Below, one piece after another: positions 1 through 5,551 of a stretch of DNA of 8,591 bases. The notes below the pieces were generated by a model, which did no database searches, was not told the origin of the DNA, and was given only the letters and a program-made list of their open reading frames with translations. Numbering within the stretch: the stretch's first letter is position 1; the number at the start of each line of letters is the position of its first letter. Made by a program: the position numbers and the translations under genes. The stretch is taken from positions 1 to 8,591 of the forward strand of contig USIH01000093.1 in NCBI GenBank assembly GCA_900554705.1. Reading direction: 5' to 3'. This DNA is from an uncultured Eubacteriales bacterium. Lineage in GTDB: Bacteria; Bacillota; Clostridia; Oscillospirales; Oscillospiraceae.

Positions 1-1
1 G

Positions 2-388
2 ATCGACGCAGTCGGCGTCGTGGGGCTGCTGCGAGAGGTAACGGGCGTCCTGCGCGCCATTTTTGCGCGAACAGGGCGACTGCTGAAAAAGGGTGTTTTC
101 CGCCGCTTTTCGCTGTCCATCCTCTGCGGAGGAGACGACGCGGCGGATGTCGCCATGGCCTATGGGCACATCTGTGCGGCGCTCTATCCGCTGATGGGGC
201 TTTTGGAACAGACCATGCGTATGCGGCAGCCGCGCACCGGCGTCACCTGCGACTACGAAGCGCCCGCGGTCGCCGTGACCTTCGACGGTCACTTGGTCTA
301 CCGACCCTGCCACTTTGTCTCCTATTTCTTCTGGTTCGTCGGCAGATACCTTAAAAACAAACTACGTAAAGGCAGGAGTGCAGCATGA
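2..388 (+). CDS. ytfI: DUF2953 domain protein (YtfI-like), 5' end cut by window
   Basis: The frame is open from the first full codon at base 2, so this is the C-terminal 128 residues of a gene that begins outside the window. A GTG at 20 could be read as a start, but it has no ribosome binding site and the family is longer (about 200 residues), so I treat it as internal. The visible part has a hydrophobic stretch around 'YGHICAALYPLMGLLE' and a basic tail ending KNKLRKGRSAA. That pattern matches DUF2953, whose members are mostly membrane-associated proteins of unknown function in spore-forming Firmicutes. The stop overlaps the start of the next gene (ATGA at 385-388). DUF2953 followed by GerW/YtfJ is the known Bacillus ytfI-ytfJ order, which supports both calls. 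The biochemical role is unknown; a sporulation link is inferred from the neighbour. Confidence 0.72.
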   Translation: MDAVGVVGLLREVTGVLRAIFARTGRLLKKGVFRRFSLSILCGGDDAADVAMAYGHICAALYPLMGLLEQTMRMRQPRTGVTCDYEAPAVAVTFDGHLVYRPCHFVSYFFWFVGRYLKNKLRKGRSAA

Positions 389-744
389 GCGAGCTACTGA
401 ACATTTTAGAATTTACCGCCGGTGAGGCGCGTCGCCTCGCCGCAGAGCAGTCCGTTACCGAGGCGCCCATCGTGATCGACGGCGTGACCGTTATCCCCGT
501 CTCGAAGCTCTCCTGCGGTTTTTCCGGCGGCGGCAGCAACACGCACAAGGATGCCCTGCGCGCCGGCGCGGGGGCGCACGTCAAAAAAACGCCTGTCACC
601 TTCCTTGCCGTCAGCGGTACGGATGTGCAGCTTTTGCGCGTGGAGCAGAACGACGCCAAGAAAGGCCTGATCGACGCCCTGAAATCGCTGATCTCAAAGC
701 AGCGAAAGAAAAAAAGCGACGCCGACGCAGACGCCGAATCATAA
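385..744 (+). CDS. ytfJ: GerW/YtfJ-family sporulation protein
   Basis: A 119-residue protein of the GerW (YtfJ, spore protein) family. Members are made in sporulation and in Bacillus are linked to spore germination; the molecular activity is not known. What I see: an N-terminal helix (1-22), a short strand segment 'DGVTVIPVSKLSCGF' (32-46), a glycine run SGGGS (47-51), and the family signature 'KTPVTFLAVSG' (68-78) followed by 'VQLLRV'. The tail (105-119) is very basic and then acidic (KQRKKKSDADADAES). The usual second glycine block (GGGxGGG type) before the P-x-x-F-L motif is reduced here to AGAGAHV (60-66). The ATG overlaps the upstream stop (ATGA), with AGGAG at 374-378, six bases before the start, so the two genes are co-transcribed and probably translationally coupled. 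Length fits the shorter clostridial members. Confidence 0.9.
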   Translation: MSELLNILEFTAGEARRLAAEQSVTEAPIVIDGVTVIPVSKLSCGFSGGGSNTHKDALRAGAGAHVKKTPVTFLAVSGTDVQLLRVEQNDAKKGLIDALKSLISKQRKKKSDADADAES

Positions 745-750
745 AAATCT

Positions 751-781
751 GCGGCGCTGCACCGTTTCGGAGCAGCGCCGC
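751..781 (-). terminator. Strong intrinsic terminator between convergent genes
   Basis: A perfect 10-base stem (GCGGCGCTGC at 751-760 with GCAGCGCCGC at 772-781) encloses a further CCG/CGG pair around a TTT loop, after an A-A mismatch. Read on the minus strand, the hairpin starts seven bases after the stop of the LOR/SDH gene and is followed by AGATTTTTAT, a proper T-tract. On the plus strand it begins six bases after the ytfJ stop, but the downstream sequence (GGTTCG) is a poor T-tract. It is therefore best as the terminator of the minus gene and may work partly in both directions. Confidence 0.85.
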
Positions 782-787
782 GGTTCG

Positions 788-1873
788 TTACAGTCCCAGA
801 CCCTTTTGCAGATTGACGATGAAGTCCTGCACATTGGTCACGATGCCGCGCGCGGACAAGCTCCCGCGATCGGCCAGCTTGTTGACGACGAACTCGGAGA
901 CGTCCACGCAGTAGAAGTAGACCTGACGCACCGTGCCGTCCGGCATAACGCGGTAGGAGGGCGTCATATTGCCCGTTGCGATCGTGTGCAGCATGGTCGC
1001 CATGGCGATCACCGTCGTCGCGCCTCGGATCTGGTCGCGCATCGCATCCTGCGCCTCGTAGGCATTGGCATACACCGGAGGCAGCGGTCCGTCGTCGCGG
1101 ATAGAGCCGCCGAGGACGTAAGGCACGCCGTGCTTTTCGCAGCTGTAGATGATGCCGTTGTCGATCTTCTCTTCTTCGATGAATTTGCGGATACTGCCGT
1201 GGTATCTCACGCGATTGATCAGATCCAGATGGTTATAGTGCCCGTTGGGCATGGACTGCTGCGTGTAAATGTCCTGACCGAGCGCGGTCTTGAGATAAGC
1301 GCCCTCAAGGTCATGGGTGGCAAGGGCGTTCCCCGCAAGGATCGCGTGCACATAATCGTTTTCGATCAGGCGGGACATCGCTCTGCGTGCGTCGGCATCG
1401 AAGGCAAAGGCAGGCCCCATGACCCAGACGATCTTGCCGTGGTCGCGCTCGTGGCGCAGCAGCTCATAGATCTCATCGTAATCGCGCGAAAATGCCGTCT
1501 CGCGCGAGCGGTTCTGCCGGAAAGCAAAGACGTCCTTCTCCGCCTTCTCCTCGCGGAAGCCGTCGGGGTAGACAAAAATGCCATCCTGACACTGCTCGGT
1601 GCGGCCGGTCACGACAAGGTCGCCCTGCTTCAGCAGGCGGAACTCCCGCACGACGATCTTTCCGTTTTCATAGACCGCAACGCAGTCCATGCGGCTCTCC
1701 TCGGCCAGCAGCCAGCGGCCGCCGATCTTGAAGTATTCCGGAAAAATGCTCATCGCGTGGTACGTCATCGGGGCGACGCCGTCCTTCGGAGCAGGCTCCA
1801 GACAAACCTCCGGCGCATTTTGAAACCTCGGCTCGGTAAAATCGGGCGGTGAGTATCTTCTCAGTTCAAACAT
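788..1873 (-). CDS. LOR/SDH (TIGR00300) family protein, candidate ornithine cyclodeaminase
   Basis: A 361-residue soluble protein matching the LOR/SDH bifunctional-enzyme domain family (TIGR00300). I recognise the family blocks AGNALATHD (180-188), 'GGSIRDDGPLPP' (255-266), the 'MATMLHTIATGNM' segment after it, and C-terminal 'NKLADRGS' (331-338) with 'GIVTNV' (343-348). In cyanobacteria this domain is the C-terminal half of ArgZ/AgrE, and stand-alone archaeal relatives convert ornithine to proline and ammonia using NAD. That activity is a reasonable prediction here but is not proven by the sequence. The N-terminal arginine dihydrolase domain of ArgZ is absent. An ATG at 1891 would add six residues but has no ribosome binding site and lies only about 11 bases from the predicted transcript start. 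The ATG at 1873 has GAGAGGTG eight bases upstream, so I chose it. The gene is transcribed alone, divergent from the GTPase gene and convergent with ytfJ, and ends in a clear terminator. Confidence 0.82.
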   Translation of the reverse strand: MFELRRYSPPDFTEPRFQNAPEVCLEPAPKDGVAPMTYHAMSIFPEYFKIGGRWLLAEESRMDCVAVYENGKIVVREFRLLKQGDLVVTGRTEQCQDGIFVYPDGFREEKAEKDVFAFRQNRSRETAFSRDYDEIYELLRHERDHGKIVWVMGPAFAFDADARRAMSRLIENDYVHAILAGNALATHDLEGAYLKTALGQDIYTQQSMPNGHYNHLDLINRVRYHGSIRKFIEEEKIDNGIIYSCEKHGVPYVLGGSIRDDGPLPPVYANAYEAQDAMRDQIRGATTVIAMATMLHTIATGNMTPSYRVMPDGTVRQVYFYCVDVSEFVVNKLADRGSLSARGIVTNVQDFIVNLQKGLGL

Positions 1874-1881
1874 TGGAGCAA

Positions 1882-1889
1882 CACCTCTC
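1882..1889 (-). promoter_or_regulatory. Ribosome binding site that decides the LOR/SDH gene start
   Basis: On the minus strand this reads GAGAGGTG, eight bases before the ATG at 1873. No comparable site precedes the longer in-frame ATG at 1891, so this site selects the 361-residue form. Confidence 0.75.
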
Positions 1890-1893
1890 ATAT

Positions 1894-1910
1894 ATCAGAC
1901 TTAATCTGAT
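1894..1910. promoter_or_regulatory. 17-base palindrome, candidate operator
   Basis: ATCAGACTTAATCTGAT is an inverted repeat with perfect six-base arms (ATCAGA/TCTGAT) and a nearly symmetric centre. It overlaps the end of the minus-strand -10 box and the predicted minus start site (near 1902), and it abuts a TATAAT on the plus strand. A repressor bound here would block the LOR/SDH promoter and could also affect the divergent GTPase operon. I do not recognise the regulator. It does not look like a canonical ARG box. Confidence 0.5.
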
Positions 1911-1937
1911 TATAATATACATTTTTCCGCTTTGCAA
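1909..1937 (-). promoter_or_regulatory. Sigma-A type promoter for the LOR/SDH gene
   Basis: On the minus strand, TTGCAA (1937 to 1932) is followed by exactly 17 bases and then a consensus TATAAT (1914 to 1909). The predicted start site is near 1902, giving a leader of about 29 bases before the ATG at 1873. The match is strong for both boxes and for spacing. The -35 box lies just upstream of the GTPase start and touches its ribosome binding site. Confidence 0.72.
1911..1916 (+). promoter_or_regulatory. Possible -10 box for the GTPase operon
   Basis: TATAAT on the plus strand, 30 bases before the ATG at 1947. No good -35 box sits 16-18 bases upstream (TCATAT at best), so this promoter is weak, activator-dependent, or wrongly placed. 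It is the only convincing -10 candidate in the 73-base divergent region, and the resulting leader would be only about 24 bases. Confidence 0.4.
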
Positions 1938-1941
1938 GGGG
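1936..1941 (+). promoter_or_regulatory. Ribosome binding site fixing the GTPase start
   Basis: AAGGGG sits five bases before the ATG at 1947. The alternative in-frame TTG at 1932 would place this site inside the coding region and has no site of its own. The ATG start also gives the standard TetM-like beginning (M-K-x-x-x-I-G). Confidence 0.7.
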
Positions 1942-1946
1942 TTCAC

Positions 1947-4526
1947 ATGAAACATTTGGTCATTGGTCTTTTCGCGCAGGTCGATGCCGGTAAGACGACG
2001 CTTTCCGAAGCGCTGCTCTATCAGACGGGAAGCCTGCGCGCCGTCGGGCGCGTGGATCACGGCAACGCCTTTTTGGATCACTTTTCACTTGAGCGCAGCC
2101 GCGGCATTACGATTTTCTCCAAACAAGCGCGCTTTCAAACGGATGACCTGAGCGTCGTCCTGCTCGACACGCCCGGACACATCGATTTTTCTCCGGAGGC
2201 GGAGCGCACCATGCAGGTGCTCGACTATGCCGTCCTGCTCGTCAGCGGGACGGACGGCGTGCAGCCGCACACGCAGACGCTCTTTCGCCTGCTGCGCCGA
2301 TATCATATCCCGACGTTTCTCTTCTTTAACAAGATGGATCTGCCCGGCGCGGAGGAAACGCGTCTACTGGCCGACGCGACGTCTCACCTCGACCCGCGCT
2401 GCCTGCGTCCGGACGACTCGGAGGCCGTCGCCCTGTGCGACGAGGCGCTTCTGGAGCGCTATCTGCAGCGCGGGACGATCTCGGACGCGGCACTCACCGA
2501 CCTTTGTCGGCGCGAGCTGCTATTTCCCTGCTACTTCGGCTCCGCGCTGCGGGGCGAAGGCGTTTCCGCGCTGCTGGACGGTCTGAAGCGCCTGACGGTG
2601 CAGCCGACCTATCCAAGCGATTTTTCCGCCTGCGTTTACAAGATCGCTTACGATACGCAGCGCCTCACCTTCTTAAAGGTCACGGGCGGCACACTGCGCG
2701 TCCGCTCCGCGCTGCGTTATCTGCCGCGCGGCAAAGCAGAGCCGCTTGAAGAAAAGGTCACGCAGCTCCGCCTATACTCCGGCGCGGCGTTTCGCACCGC
2801 CGAGGAGGTACGCGCCGGTGATATATGCGCAGTAACAGGTCTTTCTTCTCTCTTAGCCGGTGACACGCTGGGCACTGCCGCCACAAGGCCGTCCGCGCTG
2901 CTCTGTCCGGTCATGACCTATCACATCCGCCTGCCGGAGGGAACGGATGTACAAACGGTGCTGCCGCTGCTGCGCCGTTTGGAGGACGAAGAGCCTCAGC
3001 TGCACATTGACGAAAAGCGCATGGAGCTACAGCTCATGGGACAGGTGCAGCTTGAAGTCCTGCAAAGTCTGATCCTCGAGCGCTATGCGCTCGACGTGAC
3101 CTTCGATTGCGGCACCGTTGCCTATCGGGAGACGATCGCGGACACCGTTGAAGGTGTCGGCCACTACGAGCCGCTGCGGCATTACGCAGAGGTGCATCTT
3201 CTGCTCTCCCCGCTCCCGCGCGGCAGCGGATTGCAGTTCGATACCGATTGCAGCGAAGACCTGCTCGACCGCAACTGGCAGCGCCTCATCCTGACGCATC
3301 TGCGGGAGAAGACGCACCGCGGCGTTCTGATCGGCGCGCCCATCACCGACATGCGCATCACGCTGCGCGCAGGCCGCGCCCACCTCAAGCACACGGAGGG
3401 CGGCGATTTCCGTCAGGCGACCTACCGCGCCGTCCGGCAGGGACTGATGCAGGCGCGCAGCGTCCTGCTCGAGCCGTTTTACCGCTTCCGCTTGGAAGTC
3501 CCGCCGGAGCAGATCGGGCGCGCCATCGGCGATATTCGCGCCATGGGCGGCAGCTTTGCACCGCCCGTTGCCGATGAGGAGCTAATGTACCTGATGGGGG
3601 AAGCGCCTGCCGCGCAGATGCAGGATTATATGGCGCAGGTCGTCTCCTATACGCGCGGGAAAGGGCGGCTTTTCTGTGAATTTAGCGGCTATGCGCCGTG
3701 CCACAATGCCCAGCAGGTGATCGAGCAGTGCGCCTATGACCCGCTGCGCGATCCGGAAAACACGCCAGACTCCGTCTTCTGCGCGCACGGCGGCGGTTTT
3801 CCCGTCAAGTGGAATGAGGTGCCCGCGCATATGCACTTAGAAAGCGTTCTGCCGCGCCCGAATGCGCAAGAGCCGGAACGCGTGCCGCGCGTGCGGACGC
3901 AAAACCTTGATTTGGACGAAAAAGAGCTTGCGCGCATCATCGAGCGCGAATTTGGGCCGGACAAACGCGTGCTTTATCGGCCGCCCGCACCCGTGCAGTC
4001 GACGCAGATCGAGATACCGACGCCGAAGACGGAATACCTCATCGTTGACGGCTATAACATGATCTTCACTTGGCATGGACTGCGCGACCTTGCAAAAACG
4101 GATCTTTCCGGCGCGCGCGAGCGCCTTTTGGACATTTTGAGCAACTACTGCGGCTACCACCCCTGTGAGCTTGTCGTCGTGTTTGACAGCTATCGCGTCA
4201 AAGGCGGCGTCGGCTCCCGCACGACGCGCGACAAGCTGCGCATCGTCTACACGAAGGAAAACGAAAGCGCCGATCTCTACATCGAGTCGCTCGTCGGCCA
4301 GATCGGAAAGAACTACGCCGTCCGCGTCGCGACCTCCGACGCCATGATCCAGCTCAGCGCGCTGCGCAGCGGCGTACTGCGTGTTTCCGCCGCGGAGCTT
4401 CTTGCGCAGATCGAGCGCGTCAACGACCAGATCGCAGAAATGATAAAAAAACTCCGCGAGGAGGCGCGCCGCGCTTCCATAGCGGGCAATCCACTCAAAC
4501 AGATCAGAACGGAGGAATTGTCATGA
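1947..4526 (+). CDS. TetM/EF-G-like translation GTPase fused to a Rae1/YacP-like NYN ribonuclease domain
   Basis: 859 residues in two parts. Residues 1 to about 632 follow the TetM/EF-G plan. The G domain shows G1 AQVDAGKTT (10-18), G2 RGIT (52-55), G3 DTPGH (74-78), G4 NKMD (128-131) and G5 GSA (198-200). Domain II covers about 225-315, domain III about 320-395, domain IV about 396-505 (including 'SPLPRGSGLQFD') and domain V about 505-632. A charged linker with a helix (654-669) leads to residues 696-835, which closely resemble Bacillus YacP/Rae1, the endoribonuclease that cuts mRNA in the ribosomal A site. Matching blocks are VDGYNMI (700-706), VVFDSYRVKG (744-753), YTKENESAD (768-776), VATSD (794-798), and LRVSAAELL (811-819). 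The acidic residues D701, D747, E773, D776 and D798 are kept, so the domain looks active. TetM itself is about 640 residues and has no nuclease. Domain IV loop III lacks the TetM proline, so tetracycline protection is doubtful. This is the first gene of an ATGA-linked three-gene run. Its ribosomal role is inferred. Confidence 0.9.
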   Translation: MKHLVIGLFAQVDAGKTTLSEALLYQTGSLRAVGRVDHGNAFLDHFSLERSRGITIFSKQARFQTDDLSVVLLDTPGHIDFSPEAERTMQVLDYAVLLVSGTDGVQPHTQTLFRLLRRYHIPTFLFFNKMDLPGAEETRLLADATSHLDPRCLRPDDSEAVALCDEALLERYLQRGTISDAALTDLCRRELLFPCYFGSALRGEGVSALLDGLKRLTVQPTYPSDFSACVYKIAYDTQRLTFLKVTGGTLRVRSALRYLPRGKAEPLEEKVTQLRLYSGAAFRTAEEVRAGDICAVTGLSSLLAGDTLGTAATRPSALLCPVMTYHIRLPEGTDVQTVLPLLRRLEDEEPQLHIDEKRMELQLMGQVQLEVLQSLILERYALDVTFDCGTVAYRETIADTVEGVGHYEPLRHYAEVHLLLSPLPRGSGLQFDTDCSEDLLDRNWQRLILTHLREKTHRGVLIGAPITDMRITLRAGRAHLKHTEGGDFRQATYRAVRQGLMQARSVLLEPFYRFRLEVPPEQIGRAIGDIRAMGGSFAPPVADEELMYLMGEAPAAQMQDYMAQVVSYTRGKGRLFCEFSGYAPCHNAQQVIEQCAYDPLRDPENTPDSVFCAHGGGFPVKWNEVPAHMHLESVLPRPNAQEPERVPRVRTQNLDLDEKELARIIEREFGPDKRVLYRPPAPVQSTQIEIPTPKTEYLIVDGYNMIFTWHGLRDLAKTDLSGARERLLDILSNYCGYHPCELVVVFDSYRVKGGVGSRTTRDKLRIVYTKENESADLYIESLVGQIGKNYAVRVATSDAMIQLSALRSGVLRVSAAELLAQIERVNDQIAEMIKKLREEARRASIAGNPLKQIRTEELS

Positions 4527-5551
4527 GAAACATCACCCTTGGATCGACCGGTATCACCGTGCCGCAAAACGCCTTCGGCGCGCTGCCCATCCAGCGCGTC
4601 GGAACGCAGGAGGCCGTGACCATCCTGCGTCAGGCGCGCGACGGCGGAATGCGCTACTTTGACACGGCGCGCGCTTATTCTGACAGCGAGGAAAAATTGG
4701 GGCTTGCCTTCGGCGGGAGCTGGGACGGCATCTACATCGCGACCAAATCGCACGCCACAACGCCGGAGGCTCTGAAGAAGGATCTCGACACCTCACTGCG
4801 CCTGCTGCAAACCGACTGCATCGACGTTTATCAGCTGCACTGCGCCGCAAAGTGCTACCGGCCGGACGACGGCACCGGCCTGTACGAGACGCTGCTGGAG
4901 GCGAAGGCCGCCGGAAAGATCGCTCACATCGGCATCACGGCGCACAAGATCGGCGTTGCCGAGGAGATCATCGACTCCGGCCTTTATGAAACGCTGCAAT
5001 TCCCCTTCAGCTATCTTTCCACGCCGCGTGAGCTTGCGCTGGCGGGAAAATGCAAGCAGGCAAACATGGGCTTTATCGCCATGAAGGCGCTGGCGGGCGG
5101 TCTGATCACGAACGCCGACGCAGCCTATGCCTTCATCTCGCAGTATGATAATGTGCTGCCCATTTGGGGCGTCCAGCGTCCGCAGGAGCTGAACCAGTGG
5201 CTGGACTTCTTCGCGCGCGACGTAGAAATGAACGACGCGCTGCGCAGCTTTATCGACGCCGAGCGCAAGGAGCTGCAAGGCGACTTCTGCCGCGGCTGCG
5301 GTTACTGCGTCCCCACCTGCCCCGCAAAAATCCAGATCAACCAGTGCGCGCGTATGTCCCTGATGCTGCGCCGCGCGCCCAGCGCCGCATGGCTGACGCC
5401 GGAAATGCAGGCAGAGATGAAGAAGATCGAAAACTGCCTGCACTGCGGTGTCTGCCGCACCAAGTGCCCCTATGAGCTGGACACGCCCACACTGCTGCAG
5501 CACAACTATGAGGATTATCAGCTTGTCCTTGCCGGAAAGGTCTCGGTATGA
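4523..5551 (+). CDS. Aldo/keto reductase with C-terminal 2x[4Fe-4S] ferredoxin-like domain
   Basis: 342 residues. The N-terminal 240 form an aldo/keto reductase barrel with the full catalytic set: D47 (YFDTA), Y52 (RAYSDSE), K75 (TKSH) and H106 (QLHC). The enzyme should reduce a carbonyl compound, probably with NAD(P)H; the substrate cannot be read from the sequence. The C-terminal part carries two four-cysteine iron-sulphur motifs, C256/C259/C262/C266 followed by P267, and C305/C308/C311/C315 followed by P316. Such ferredoxin-type tails are common in aldo/keto reductases of anaerobes and suggest electron transfer to or from another carrier. The start overlaps the GTPase stop by four bases (ATGA at 4523-4526), with GGAGG at 4511-4515 inside the upstream gene, seven bases before the ATG. 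Translation is probably coupled to both neighbours. The protein is cytoplasmic, with no signal peptide. Confidence 0.92.
   Translation: MRNITLGSTGITVPQNAFGALPIQRVGTQEAVTILRQARDGGMRYFDTARAYSDSEEKLGLAFGGSWDGIYIATKSHATTPEALKKDLDTSLRLLQTDCIDVYQLHCAAKCYRPDDGTGLYETLLEAKAAGKIAHIGITAHKIGVAEEIIDSGLYETLQFPFSYLSTPRELALAGKCKQANMGFIAMKALAGGLITNADAAYAFISQYDNVLPIWGVQRPQELNQWLDFFARDVEMNDALRSFIDAERKELQGDFCRGCGYCVPTCPAKIQINQCARMSLMLRRAPSAAWLTPEMQAEMKKIENCLHCGVCRTKCPYELDTPTLLQHNYEDYQLVLAGKVSV

Noticed and set aside
20..388. GTG at 20 as the true start of the first gene
   Set aside because: The frame is open to the window edge, no ribosome binding site precedes the GTG, and the DUF2953 family is longer than 122 residues.
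806..1852. Open frame of 348 codons on the plus strand, antisense to the LOR/SDH gene
   Set aside because: It is an almost full-length shadow of a gene with clear family motifs. Its translation is rich in His, Arg, Val and Asp with no recognisable domain, typical of antisense frames in GC-rich DNA.
1932..1946. TTG at 1932 as the start of the GTPase gene
   Set aside because: It has no ribosome binding site. The AAGGGG at 1936-1941 points to the ATG at 1947, which also aligns with the TetM N terminus.
1947..4526. Calling the GTPase a tetracycline resistance determinant
   Set aside because: The loop equivalent to TetM Pro509 is replaced, there is a C-terminal nuclease domain, and there is no resistance-type leader or mobile element.
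4793..5503. Open frame of 236 codons on the minus strand, antisense to the aldo/keto reductase
   Set aside because: The sense frame has the complete catalytic tetrad and two iron-sulphur motifs. The antisense product has no motif or ribosome binding site.
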